The notes under the pieces were generated by a model. It was not told the origin of the DNA. It saw only the letters and a program-made list of their open reading frames with translations, and made no database searches. A DNA stretch of 64,000 nt, from NCBI RefSeq assembly GCF_000429685.1, contig NZ_AUCI01000009.1:1-64000 (forward strand). Reading direction: 5' to 3'. Both the position numbers and the translations under genes were made by a program. The DNA comes from Salibacterium aidingense DSM 18341 (GTDB taxonomy: Bacteria > Bacillota > Bacilli > Bacillales > Marinococcaceae). This document shows positions 8,192 to 17,080 of the stretch, in pieces. Position 1 is the first letter of the stretch, and every line of letters begins with the position of its first letter.

Positions 8192-9271
8192 ATGAGGAAG
8201 TTATGGTTATCATTAGTTGTAGTATTAGGCCTCATTTTGGCGGCAGGTTGTGTGTCGGAAGAAAGTGCAGGCAGTGGCGGGGACGAAGAGGCAGACGGGG
8301 CAGAAGAAACGGATAATACAAGTGAAGAAGGAAATACAGAAGAAGCCGAGTCAGATGATGAGTTAGAAATTGCGGTCGTTCCGAAATTAGTTGGGATTCC
8401 TTACTTTAATGCATCGGAAACAGGGGCTGAGCAGGCCGGAGAAGATTTGGGTGTAAATGTAGAATATACCGGCCCGACTGAAGCGGACGCAGCAGCGCAG
8501 GTGAAAGTAATTGAAGACTTGATTTCGCAGGATGTCGATGCGATTGCGGTTGCTCCAAACGATCCGGCATCTGTAGAACCAGTTCTAAAGAAAGCAAAAG
8601 AAAATGACATTCATGTGATGGATTGGGATACCCCGGCAGATAAAGAATTGGTGGATCTTTCTGTGAAGCAGGTGGATGATGAAGAATTCGGGCGTCACAT
8701 GGCAGAAAAACTTGTAGAGGCAATGGGCACCGAAGAAGGTGAAATCGCTATTCTGACAGGCGGACTGTCAGCGGCTAACTTGAACTCCTGGATTGACGCA
8801 GCCCAAAGTGAACTCGATGAGAACTACCCTGACATTGAAATTGTTTCTGACAAGATTCCAACAGATGAAAAGCAGCAGGTGGCCTATCAAAAGACGCTGG
8901 ATTTACTCAAATCTTACCCTGATTTGAAAGGGGTACTGGCAGTTTCCACCCCCGCTCCACTGGGCGCAGCCCAGGCCGTTCAGGAAAAAGGACTGCAGGA
9001 TGAGGTTTCTGTCGTTGGCTCCGCCCTTCCGACAGACTCCGAGCCATTTTTAGAAGACGGCTCGTTGGATACAGCAGTACTGTGGAATCCAGAACAGCTT
9101 GGATACCTTACAGTGGCGCTGGGTAAAATGCTCGCAGAAGGGGAAATGCCGGAAGACGGTCAGGAAATCGAAGGTGTGGGCGAAATTACAGTAGAGGATG
9201 ACGGCAAGACAGTAATCATGGCACCGCCTCAGGACTATACAAAAGAAAATGCCTCTGAGTTCGACTTTTAA
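8192..9271 (+). CDS. Sugar ABC transporter substrate-binding lipoprotein (RhaS/LsrB-like)
   Basis: This is the extracytoplasmic receptor of the transporter, 359 residues. It has a lipoprotein signal (hydrophobic segment 7-18, lipobox LAAGC with C20), then a very acidic linker of about 40 residues. A periplasmic-binding-protein type 1 fold follows, starting at EIAVVPKLVGIPYFN. Overall it resembles the autoinducer-2 receptor LsrB and the rhamnose receptor RhaS (shared YTGPTEADAAAQV). By my recalled alignment, the LsrB ligand residues D166, Q167, P220 and A222 are not kept (N, L, V and T here), so a sugar ligand is more likely than AI-2. The acidic linker suits a halophile. Confidence 0.9.
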   Translation: MRKLWLSLVVVLGLILAAGCVSEESAGSGGDEEADGAEETDNTSEEGNTEEAESDDELEIAVVPKLVGIPYFNASETGAEQAGEDLGVNVEYTGPTEADAAAQVKVIEDLISQDVDAIAVAPNDPASVEPVLKKAKENDIHVMDWDTPADKELVDLSVKQVDDEEFGRHMAEKLVEAMGTEEGEIAILTGGLSAANLNSWIDAAQSELDENYPDIEIVSDKIPTDEKQQVAYQKTLDLLKSYPDLKGVLAVSTPAPLGAAQAVQEKGLQDEVSVVGSALPTDSEPFLEDGSLDTAVLWNPEQLGYLTVALGKMLAEGEMPEDGQEIEGVGEITVEDDGKTVIMAPPQDYTKENASEFDF

Positions 9272-9292
9272 GTAAAGTTCATAATAGAAAAA

Positions 9293-9334
9293 GAAAAAGC
9301 GGTCAAATGATGAAAGGGTTTGACCGCTTTTCTC
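9293..9334 (+). terminator. Terminator after the binding-protein gene
   Basis: AAAAGCGGTCAAA and TTTGACCGCTTTT form a 13-pair stem with an 11-base loop. Some transcripts may stop here, leaving the isomerase gene at lower expression. Confidence 0.85.
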
Positions 9335-9362
9335 ATTCATGTAAGGAGGAGAGGGGACGAGA

Positions 9363-10328
9363 ATGACACAAAATTATGAGAAGAAAAATAAACAGATTCG
9401 AAAGAGATTTTACGAGCTGCTGGAAAAACATCCGGATTCCTTTACAAAACGTTTAAAGTTTTCGTGGAGTAACTGGGGATTTGGGTTTGAACCATTGAAA
9501 GATTCTTTTCATCGTCTGCATCAAGCAGATATCCGATATATCGAATTACATGGGAATCACTATGGAAAAGATCTTGGATATCGGGTCAAGGAAACAAAAC
9601 AACTGTTGGAAAGTTATGATATGAGTGTTTCTGGAGTGTGCGGGATGTTTTCTGCAGAAAATGATTTATCCAGTAACGCCCCGGGGAAAAGACAGGCAGC
9701 GATTGATTATTTGAAGCGGGAAATCGAATTTACGAAGGAAGTGGGAGGTCACTATTTATTAGTCGTCCCTGGGGCAGTAGGGAGACCGCAGGCTTACGAT
9801 GATATGGAATTGGAGAGAAGTGCCGATTCTCTCTTAACAGTAGCAGATTTGTTTCAGGAGTATGAGATAAAAGCAGCTGTTGAACCGGTCCGGGCCGCGG
9901 AAGTAAGTTTTGTTCATACAGTGGCGGAGGCAAGACATTATATTAGAAAAGTAAATCATAAAGGTGTTCAACATATCAATGGAGATGTCTACCACATGCA
10001 ATCAGAAGAAGCCCATATTGGAGAAGCGATCTTGGAAGCGGAAGACCACTTAGTAAATCTGCATATGGCGGACAGTAACCGCGGGGCGTTGGGAGACGGC
10101 CATATGGATATCGACACTATTATCATGGCTCTATATTTAATTGACTTTCATCAGAAGGCCGCTTTTGTTACGCCGGAACCGTTAGGCCCGGGAGGAGATC
10201 CTTATCCAGCGATGCACGCTAAACCCGACCAGGAGAAACTTAACTATTTAGTCCAGCAAAGTGTTTCCTACTTTCGGGAAAGAGAGGAGTATTTATTGAA
10301 TGGAGGAGGATACACGAAAAACCAGTAA
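9363..10328 (+). CDS. Sugar isomerase/epimerase TIM-barrel protein (tagatose/psicose-3-epimerase-like)
   Basis: This AP-endonuclease-2-fold sugar isomerase has 321 residues. Four candidate metal ligands stand in family-typical settings: the E of AAVEPV, the D of INGDVYHM, the H of VNLHMAD and the E of VTPEPLG. Ketose 3-epimerases and L-ribulose or hydroxypyruvate isomerases share this pattern. A strong AAGGAGGAGAGG site precedes the ATG. As the last gene of the operon it probably interconverts the imported sugar with the form that the PfkB kinase accepts. The exact substrate cannot be read from sequence. Confidence 0.82.
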   Translation: MTQNYEKKNKQIRKRFYELLEKHPDSFTKRLKFSWSNWGFGFEPLKDSFHRLHQADIRYIELHGNHYGKDLGYRVKETKQLLESYDMSVSGVCGMFSAENDLSSNAPGKRQAAIDYLKREIEFTKEVGGHYLLVVPGAVGRPQAYDDMELERSADSLLTVADLFQEYEIKAAVEPVRAAEVSFVHTVAEARHYIRKVNHKGVQHINGDVYHMQSEEAHIGEAILEAEDHLVNLHMADSNRGALGDGHMDIDTIIMALYLIDFHQKAAFVTPEPLGPGGDPYPAMHAKPDQEKLNYLVQQSVSYFREREEYLLNGGGYTKNQ

Positions 10329-10419
10329 AAAAAAAGAAGTTGTTTGGACAAGTTGAAAGAAGAAAAAAGCTTTAAACTAGTATTTTAAAGAGATAATAAG
10401 AAGTATGAAAAGATAAAGG

Positions 10420-10448
10420 TTGTCATTCATCGTTATATTATTTATAAT
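10420..10448 (+). promoter_or_regulatory. Sigma-A promoter of araB
   Basis: TTGTCA (10420-10425), a 17-base spacer and a perfect TATAAT (10443-10448) form a strong promoter. The AraR box begins eight bases after the -10 box. Confidence 0.85.
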
Positions 10449-10455
10449 TCAAAGT

Positions 10456-10471
10456 AGTTGTACGTACATGA
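10456..10471. promoter_or_regulatory. AraR operator in front of araB
   Basis: The core TTGTACGTACAT is identical to that of the araD operator. The site covers the expected transcription start, so repression by AraR is likely. Confidence 0.85.
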
Positions 10472-10499
10472 AGAGGATAGCAGGGCAGGAGGGATTTTG

Positions 10500-12158
10500 A
10501 TGAGTAAATACACGATCGGAATTGACTTTGGAACCTTATCCGGCCGCGCCGTGGTGGTTGACAACCAGAACGGGGCAGAACTTGCAGCAGCTGCGGCCGA
10601 TTACCCCCATGGAGTACTGGATGAGCAGCTCCCTCAAAACATTGCATTAGGGCATGATTGGGCGCTTCAGCATCCGAATGATTACATCCACGTCCTTCAA
10701 ACAGCGGTGCCGGAAGCGGTAAGAGCAGCAGGCCTATCGAAGGCGGATATTATTGGAATATCGATAGATTTCACTGCTTGTACAATGCTTCCTGTAAGCG
10801 CTGACAATGTACCGTTATGCCTGAAAGAAGAATGGACAGATAATCCGCACAGCTGGGTGAAGCTTTGGAAACATCACGCTGCCCAGCCTCATGCGAACAG
10901 GTTAAACGAAGTTTTGGAACAGAAACGGCCGGATGTGCTGGCCCGTTACGGCGGCAAGCTGTCTTCAGAGTGGATGATTGCAAAAATTATGCAGATTGTG
11001 GAAGAAGCCCCCGAAGTTTACGAGCAGGCGGATCAATTTCTGGAAGCAGCAGACTGGGTGACATCCCAATTGACCGGAGAAATCAAGAAAAACAGCTGTA
11101 CCGCAGGCTATAAAGCGATCTGGCATAAACGGGAAGGTTATTTAGACAAGGAAACATTGAAAACATTGTCTCCAAAAATGGAAAATTTATATGAAACGAA
11201 ACTGCGGGGAGAGATTTATCCGCAGGGCACCAAAGCTGGTGAACTGACATCTGACATGGCAGAGGCGATGGAGCTTCCGGAGGGGATTGCCGTAGCTGTT
11301 GGAAATGTCGACGCCCACGTAAGCGTGCCTGCAATGGGGGTAACCGAAGAAAAGAAACTGGTGATGTCCATGGGCACTTCGATCTGCCATATTCTGCTTG
11401 GTAAAGAAGAGCAAACCGTGGAAGGAATGTGCGGTGTCGTTGAAGACGGAGTCATCCCGGGATACTACGGTTACGAAGCTGGTCAGTCTGCGGTAGGTGA
11501 TATCTTTTCCTGGTTTGTTGAGAATTATATTCCGGAGAAATATGAACTGGAAGCGCGTGATCAAGGAATTTCTATTCATGAGCTGCTGGAAAATAAAGCA
11601 AGTCAACTGCAACCCGGGGAAACAGGTCTTGTGGCACTTGATTGGATGAATGGAAACCGCTCTGTACTGGTGGATACAGACTTGACCGGAATGATTCTCG
11701 GTATGACACTTGCCACGAAACCGGAAGAGGTATACCGGGCATTGATTGAAGCAACAGCATTTGGGACATATAAAATCGTAAAAAGCTTCACAAAACAGGG
11801 CGTTCCAATCGATGCGCTGTATGCAAACGGCGGCCTCTCTTATAAAAATAAAATGCTGATCCAGATTTACAGTGATGTAACCAACAAGCCGATTTATATC
11901 GCTGAAAGTAAAGAACTACCGGCAGTCGGATCCGCCATGTTTGCCTCTGTTGCCGCAGGGTCGGAAAAAGGAGGCTATGACTCTATTGCTGAAGCTGCAG
12001 AAAACATGGCCCGTCTCCAGCCGGAACCGGTTCTTCCGGATCAAAGACGCCACGAAATGTATCAAAAACTGTATGAGGAATATGAGCGGCTGCACGATTA
12101 CTTCGGCCGGGGCGAAAATGATGTGATGAAACGGCTGAAGCAATTTAAGAGTGGCTAA
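10500..12158 (+). CDS. araB: L-ribulokinase
   Basis: AraB phosphorylates L-ribulose to L-ribulose 5-phosphate. The protein has 552 residues in the FGGY kinase fold. The N-terminal phosphate-binding segment [15 protein letters not shown] is typical of AraB. TACTML and [12 protein letters not shown] are further family marks, and the second ATP-binding segment is [12 protein letters not shown]. An in-frame start exists at 10458, but ATG 10500 is chosen because AGGAGGG lies just before it and the AraR box would otherwise fall inside the gene. It is monocistronic between the sugar operon and a strong terminator. Confidence 0.96.
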   Translation: MSKYTIGIDFGTLSGRAVVVDNQNGAELAAAAADYPHGVLDEQLPQNIALGHDWALQHPNDYIHVLQTAVPEAVRAAGLSKADIIGISIDFTACTMLPVSADNVPLCLKEEWTDNPHSWVKLWKHHAAQPHANRLNEVLEQKRPDVLARYGGKLSSEWMIAKIMQIVEEAPEVYEQADQFLEAADWVTSQLTGEIKKNSCTAGYKAIWHKREGYLDKETLKTLSPKMENLYETKLRGEIYPQGTKAGELTSDMAEAMELPEGIAVAVGNVDAHVSVPAMGVTEEKKLVMSMGTSICHILLGKEEQTVEGMCGVVEDGVIPGYYGYEAGQSAVGDIFSWFVENYIPEKYELEARDQGISIHELLENKASQLQPGETGLVALDWMNGNRSVLVDTDLTGMILGMTLATKPEEVYRALIEATAFGTYKIVKSFTKQGVPIDALYANGGLSYKNKMLIQIYSDVTNKPIYIAESKELPAVGSAMFASVAAGSEKGGYDSIAEAAENMARLQPEPVLPDQRRHEMYQKLYEEYERLHDYFGRGENDVMKRLKQFKSG

Positions 12159-12170
12159 TAAAATAATTAA

Positions 12171-12205
12171 AAATAAAGGGAGTTAATATACTCCCTTTAT
12201 TTTCA
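12171..12205 (+). terminator. Terminator of araB
   Basis: AAATAAAGGGAGT and ACTCCCTTTATTT form a perfect 13-pair stem with a six-base loop and a T-rich 3' side. Confidence 0.92.
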
Positions 12206-12220
12206 TTGAGGTTTTTATTG

Positions 12221-13975
12221 ATGAATAATACTGAAAAACAAACGTTTAAGTTTGTTTCAAGACGTTTGATAAATGGTTTCGAACGTTTCCAAATAAAAAA
12301 AATAAGGGTTAAATTTTTTTTTGGAATTATTCTCACTACTATCATACCAATTATTATTTTAGCTGCTATTATACTTAATCTTACCTCCCAAAAAATCAAA
12401 GATGATGAATTAATTGCTTCAGAACGCATTAATATGGACTTGTCTTGGAGAGTCGAACAACTTTATCAGAATTTATTGCAAAGTTCCTATCAGATACATT
12501 CCAACACTGAATTGTTAGAAAATTTACGAAAAATTAAATATAAAGAAAAAGGGATCGATCCAGATGTAGGTATACAAGCAAAAGCTTACCTTCAAAATAT
12601 GTATAGTTATCATCAGTTTGATCAAGTACAGGGAATGTATATTGTAGACAGCACTCAGAATATTGTAGGCAGACTGCTTCCAAGTGGAAGAACACCAGTG
12701 GTCAAAATGGATCATTCGTATTTTTTAGAAAGATATATAAATATACAGAATCGCTCAGCTAGAAATCCTTATACAAGAGTTTACAATCAAAGTGTGTATG
12801 GTTTTTCTATATTTCAGTATGTTGCTCCGATAAAACTCCGGGAAGAAAATGTAGGAATGATAATTTTTGATATGGATAAATCAATATTAGCTAATACTGT
12901 AGAAGCCTATAACCTGTTCCATAATGGTGTAGCAACAGTATATGATTCTTCGGGGAATATAGTTTACCAGACTAGGTCAAACAATATACAAGGGGGTAGG
13001 GACAAAGATTATACCATAGAAACGGAGCTGTTAGACGGGAATTTGCGATTGAATTACAAGTACGATATAAACCCTCAGATCATTATTGTGAGAAATACAG
13101 CAATTAGTCTGATCTTTTTTTCTATCTTACTGACTATTACTATGTCCTTATTAATGAGTTACAACATTACGAAACCCATAGTAAATTTAAGAAAAAAAAT
13201 GGGTGAAATAGAAAAGGGTAACCTTGGTACAAGAACTCAAGTGGAAACGAAAGATGAAGTAGGTCATTTAGCAGAAGGATTTAACAGCATGGCTGAAAAA
13301 ATGGAATATTTAATAGAGCATGATTTGAAAATGCAGCTAAAAAATAAAGAAACACAGGTGAAAGCACTGCAAGCCCAGATATCTCCTCATTTCCTATATA
13401 ATTCTATGCAGATGATTGCTGCGAAAGCAAATGAAAAAAATACGCCGGAAATAGAACTTATCGCTACTGGTTTAAGCAATATGTATCAATATAATACCCA
13501 TATTGAAAACGAAAGAGTGACCTTAAGGCAGGAAATTATGCACGTTCGAAATTATTTAATGATTATAAATAAACGTTTTCCAAACTCTCTTAAAATAATA
13601 ATGCACTCTATTTCTGAAATCGAAAACTGTATAATACCCAAATTCATTTTACAGCCAATATTAGAAAATAGCATTGAGCATGGGCTATTTAACAGCAATA
13701 AGAAAAAAAGACTGTTGAAACTTTCATTTACAAAAAATGAGCATAAAAAAGTATTAGTAATAAGAATTTCTGATAATGGAAAGGGGATGTCTAAACAACG
13801 ACTTGAAAGCGTTATCAAAGACATGTACTTTTCGGAGAAAGAATACGTGTCGATTGGACTGAAAAATGTACATCAACGAATTCAATTGCTATGCGGAGAA
13901 AACTATGGTTTAACATTGAAAAGTAAAAGGGAGAAAGGGACATGTGTGAAATTAACCATTCCCCTAAAGGAGTGA
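12221..13975 (+). CDS. Sensor histidine kinase, YesM-like (two-component system)
   Basis: This is a membrane sensor of 584 residues. A first membrane segment (about 20-43) and a second (about 298-318) enclose an extracytoplasmic sensor of about 250 residues, probably a double Cache domain. HAMP follows (about 320-375), then the His_kinase domain with the phosphorylated histidine in QISPHFLYNS. The ATPase domain has ILENSIEHG (N box) and DNGKGM (G1). Such kinases pair with AraC-type regulators and sense oligosaccharides, usually through a binding protein. ATG 12221 is chosen because TGAGG stands 9 bases upstream. The gene touches the regulator gene, and the region is visibly richer in A and T than its neighbours. 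Confidence 0.93.
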   Translation: MNNTEKQTFKFVSRRLINGFERFQIKKIRVKFFFGIILTTIIPIIILAAIILNLTSQKIKDDELIASERINMDLSWRVEQLYQNLLQSSYQIHSNTELLENLRKIKYKEKGIDPDVGIQAKAYLQNMYSYHQFDQVQGMYIVDSTQNIVGRLLPSGRTPVVKMDHSYFLERYINIQNRSARNPYTRVYNQSVYGFSIFQYVAPIKLREENVGMIIFDMDKSILANTVEAYNLFHNGVATVYDSSGNIVYQTRSNNIQGGRDKDYTIETELLDGNLRLNYKYDINPQIIIVRNTAISLIFFSILLTITMSLLMSYNITKPIVNLRKKMGEIEKGNLGTRTQVETKDEVGHLAEGFNSMAEKMEYLIEHDLKMQLKNKETQVKALQAQISPHFLYNSMQMIAAKANEKNTPEIELIATGLSNMYQYNTHIENERVTLRQEIMHVRNYLMIINKRFPNSLKIIMHSISEIENCIIPKFILQPILENSIEHGLFNSNKKKRLLKLSFTKNEHKKVLVIRISDNGKGMSKQRLESVIKDMYFSEKEYVSIGLKNVHQRIQLLCGENYGLTLKSKREKGTCVKLTIPLKE

Positions 13976-13984
13976 GTGTTTAAA

Positions 13985-15517
13985 ATGAGGGTTCTTATTG
14001 TAGATGACGAAGCATATGTCCACGATTATGTTCAAAATATTATTTCGCAAAAATTAATAAACATGGCAGTATCGGGACATGCTTATGACGGAAATGAAGC
14101 GTTCCATCAAGTAATGGAGGATCGCCCGGATATAATAATGACAGATATGAAAATGCCGTTTTCCGACGGTTTAACTTTTATGGAAAAACTAAAAAATGAG
14201 GGGTTTCCAGGAAAAATAATCGTATTAAGCGGCTATAGCGATTTCAGTTATTCCCGCCCGGCGTTCTTAATGAATGCGTTTGACTACATTTTAAAGCCGA
14301 TTGATGAAATGAAAATTGCAGAGGTTTTAACTTCCGCCCATCATAAACTGCTGGAAGAAAAAAGGATATCAAAAGAAAACAAAGCGTGGATGGAAAATGC
14401 AAAATCGTTAATCCAGGAAGAATTTTTATCAAAAATTTTATATGAAAGGTATACAGATGTAAATGAACTATATGTTCGAGCTGACCAGTTGAATATTTAC
14501 CTCCCTGAATCCAATTATTTCACAATAATAATAAAACTATTTGATCAGCAGGAAGAGAAAGAATTTTTCAATGATAATGTGAAAAAGCTGTTATCATCCA
14601 TAATTCCGATTCATCAGACGATTTTATTCACCAATAGACTTAGCATTAACGAATATGTCATACTAGTCAACTCCAAAGAGACCCTATCCATAGGATCCAT
14701 TTTGAAAGGCCTTTCGTTTTTAAAAACTAATGGAAACATGAAGGCAGGGGGGAGCACCCTCAAAAAGAAATTAATCGATTTACCGGATTCGTACCAAGAA
14801 GCCAAGCATAATATGAATCAGTTGACCTTGCATCCAGATCATAGAATAGAACCATTGGAACAAGGAAATAGTGAGATTAAAAACATGTGGGACGATTTAT
14901 TAAGAATAACAGATTGTTTTGTGAAATCTAAATCGAAACATTATGCTTCGATATTGGAAGATACTTTTAATACGGTATTTCAAAAATACGACAATACACG
15001 AATTAAAGAATGGGAGCATTATGTTAACTTGTTTAAGAGGAAATTGGATAGGCTGGGACAGGAAAATGCAGAATATCAAAACCATATAAGGCATTTTGAA
15101 AGTTTAATGTTGGAATTGCAATGGCGGGAAGCCTCTGCATTTCTAAAGGCGGCGCTGAAAGTGCTAACGGAAATGTTCACGTTTCATAAAACAAATGAGG
15201 AACTAATTACACTTATTAAGGATTATACCGAAAAAAATTATGACACGGTGAATCTGCAAGTCATTGCTGATAAATTCTATGTTAGCAAAAACTATTTTTG
15301 TTCCCTGTTTAAAGAAAGAACGGGAGAAAATTTCGGAGAATTTCTAACCCGAATTAAATTAGAACGAGCTAAAATATTTCTGAAAGAGAGTGAACTGAAA
15401 AATTATGAAATCGCTGAATTAGTTGGTTATAGGGATCAAAGATATTTCAGTCAGGTTTTTCGAAAGTATACAGGGTATCAACCCAGTTTATATCGTTCTC
15501 AATTAAAAGAAAAATAA
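13985..15517 (+). CDS. Response regulator with AraC-type DNA-binding domain (YesN-like)
   Basis: This 510-residue activator has a receiver domain (1-120) with acidic residues D7-D8, phosphoacceptor D54 (IIMTDMKMP) and the lysine of YILKP. A poorly conserved middle region follows, then two C-terminal AraC helix-turn-helix motifs (about 410-508, including YVSKNYFCSLFK and YRDQRYFSQVFRKYTG). The frame is open to GTG 13976, but ATG 13985 has the better distance (12 bases) to AAAGGAG. It is cotranscribed with the kinase and sits directly before the ABC transporter, which it very probably switches on. Confidence 0.92.
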   Translation: MRVLIVDDEAYVHDYVQNIISQKLINMAVSGHAYDGNEAFHQVMEDRPDIIMTDMKMPFSDGLTFMEKLKNEGFPGKIIVLSGYSDFSYSRPAFLMNAFDYILKPIDEMKIAEVLTSAHHKLLEEKRISKENKAWMENAKSLIQEEFLSKILYERYTDVNELYVRADQLNIYLPESNYFTIIIKLFDQQEEKEFFNDNVKKLLSSIIPIHQTILFTNRLSINEYVILVNSKETLSIGSILKGLSFLKTNGNMKAGGSTLKKKLIDLPDSYQEAKHNMNQLTLHPDHRIEPLEQGNSEIKNMWDDLLRITDCFVKSKSKHYASILEDTFNTVFQKYDNTRIKEWEHYVNLFKRKLDRLGQENAEYQNHIRHFESLMLELQWREASAFLKAALKVLTEMFTFHKTNEELITLIKDYTEKNYDTVNLQVIADKFYVSKNYFCSLFKERTGENFGEFLTRIKLERAKIFLKESELKNYEIAELVGYRDQRYFSQVFRKYTGYQPSLYRSQLKEK

Positions 15518-15524
15518 ATCTTTG

Positions 15525-15558
15525 AAAGAAGTTTGCGATCATTCGCAAACTTCTTTTA
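15525..15558 (+). terminator. Terminator of the two-component operon
   Basis: AAAGAAGTTTGCGA and TCGCAAACTTCTTT form a perfect 14-pair stem with a TCAT loop and trailing T. Confidence 0.93.
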
Positions 15559-15677
15559 TGTGTCGTACACAATTAGATAGTAACATTTCAAACAATAAAC
15601 TGAATTTTATCTCATTTCGTATTATCTAAATGAACAGTACGATTTACATATGGTAAAAAGTAAAAGGGGGCTCAGTC
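15559..15677 (+). promoter_or_regulatory. Leader of the oligosaccharide ABC operon
   Basis: The spacer holds a near-perfect dyad GTGTCGTACAC (about 15560-15570) and AT-rich sequence, with no convincing -35 box. This fits a promoter that needs the AraC-type activator. The ribosome site is AAAAGGGGG. Confidence 0.4.
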
Positions 15678-16988
15678 ATGGCTCAAAGGTTGTGGAAAAT
15701 AAGTATTATTCCATCGTTTTTATTTCTCTTATTGCTGGGTGCGTGTGGCGGATCATCGGAGGAAAGTGGTAAAGACAACAACCAGGAAGGGGGCGGTGAG
15801 GACATAGTCATTGATTATTGGGCAGCATGGGATCCAGGATCGCAAAAAGCTGAATCGAGCAAAGAAATGATTAACCAGTATGAGGAAGAAAATCCTGACA
15901 TTACGATTGACGTGCAGGAAATTAATTTTGATCAAATGTACGATAACTTGGTCACTTCCATTAACGCAAATGATGCGCCTGACATTAGTTGGGGTTTAGG
16001 AGAATGGCTGGGCCAATTTAACGGATTTGGAGCATTGATGGATTTAACGGATTATGTAGAGGACTGGGAAGGAAGCGATCAAATTCCAGATAATGTTTTA
16101 GAATCGCTTACGATAGACGGCGAATTGAAAGCGGTGCCAAATTATTTAGGAAACAGAGGTCTCGTTTATAACGAAAAAATGCTAAATGAAAGTGGCATCG
16201 ATGAGCCGCCAGAAACGTGGGATGAATTAATGGATATGGACGGTCAAATAGAAGAAGCGACAGGAAAAAAAGCATTTGGCATTGCCGGAGCAGGGGAACG
16301 TGCTCCGCAGGAATTGATTATGTATTTAGCACAAAATGATCTGGAATTAGCTGCCGAAATGGAAGGTGGAATGTTTAAAAATACGTGGCAAGAAAATTCC
16401 GATGAAATGGAACGAGCCACAGAGGTTTTTCAATTTTATAAAGACATGCTCGATAACGGGTTAATTAACTCCAACGCAAGCGCCTGGACATGGCAGGAAG
16501 AAGATACAAACTTTGCATTAGGAGAGTACGCCATGGTTATCAATGGTCCGTGGATCAGAGACACAATAAATAGCGAAGGTGCCATAGACGAGGACAATGT
16601 AAGTGTTACTTCGCCGCCGGCCAATGAGGTAGAAGCCACATTTTTAGAAATAAGTCCATTTTATTTATATGAAAATACAGAACATCCGGATGAGGTCTGG
16701 GAGTTTGCTAAATTCATGTTAAGCGAAGAATTTCAAAGCGAAGTAAACACTGATGATTCTCCTCTTTCCGATGTCCAGGGGGAAGACGATTGGGGGCAGA
16801 GTTTTAATGAGTTAACCGAAATTGGTACAGCATTTCCTCAGGTTTCGCTCGGAGGTATTACAAACGCCATGGAAGATGCACTTGCTATGGTATTGGTTAA
16901 CGATGAAGACCCGCAAGAAGCCGCTGAATTCCTATCAGAAGAAATCAACAATACACTTCAGAAGAATGGTGAATTTAGTGAAGAATAA
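15678..16988 (+). CDS. Oligosaccharide ABC transporter substrate-binding lipoprotein (family 1)
   Basis: This MalE-like receptor has 436 residues. Its lipoprotein signal ends in the lipobox LLGAC (C24), followed by a short Gly/Ser/acidic linker. The mature part has the family 1 pattern: IDYWAAWDPGS, YEEENPDITIDV, the ligand-facing NRGLVYNEKML and EPPETWDEL, and the WIRDT/PPANE segments. Family 1 receptors bind di- and oligosaccharides. No ATPase gene lies nearby, so the permeases probably share a general MsmX-type ATPase, as is usual in Bacillus. Confidence 0.92.
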   Translation: MAQRLWKISIIPSFLFLLLLGACGGSSEESGKDNNQEGGGEDIVIDYWAAWDPGSQKAESSKEMINQYEEENPDITIDVQEINFDQMYDNLVTSINANDAPDISWGLGEWLGQFNGFGALMDLTDYVEDWEGSDQIPDNVLESLTIDGELKAVPNYLGNRGLVYNEKMLNESGIDEPPETWDELMDMDGQIEEATGKKAFGIAGAGERAPQELIMYLAQNDLELAAEMEGGMFKNTWQENSDEMERATEVFQFYKDMLDNGLINSNASAWTWQEEDTNFALGEYAMVINGPWIRDTINSEGAIDEDNVSVTSPPANEVEATFLEISPFYLYENTEHPDEVWEFAKFMLSEEFQSEVNTDDSPLSDVQGEDDWGQSFNELTEIGTAFPQVSLGGITNAMEDALAMVLVNDEDPQEAAEFLSEEINNTLQKNGEFSEE

Positions 16989-17002
16989 TTTAACGTTCGG
17001 TG

Positions 17003-17030
17003 AAGGGGGAAGTGGTTCTCCCTTCCCGTT
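17003..17030 (+). terminator. Partial terminator between receptor and permease genes
   Basis: GAAGGGGGA and TCTCCCTTC pair over 8 of 9 positions with a six-base loop and only a weak T-run. This suggests partial read-through that keeps permease levels below those of the receptor. Confidence 0.5.
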
Positions 17031-17080
17031 TCATTACACAATATTATGTATCACTTGTTTCCGGTTAGGGTGTATAAAAC

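Noticed and set aside
8192-9271. Calling the transporter an autoinducer-2 (Lsr) importer
   Set aside because: There is overall similarity only. LsrF/LsrG/LsrK-type partners are absent and the recalled AI-2 contact residues differ.
15559-15575. Third AraR box before the oligosaccharide receptor gene
   Set aside because: The dyad GTGTCGTACAC lacks the TTGTACGTACA core, so AraR binding is not supported.
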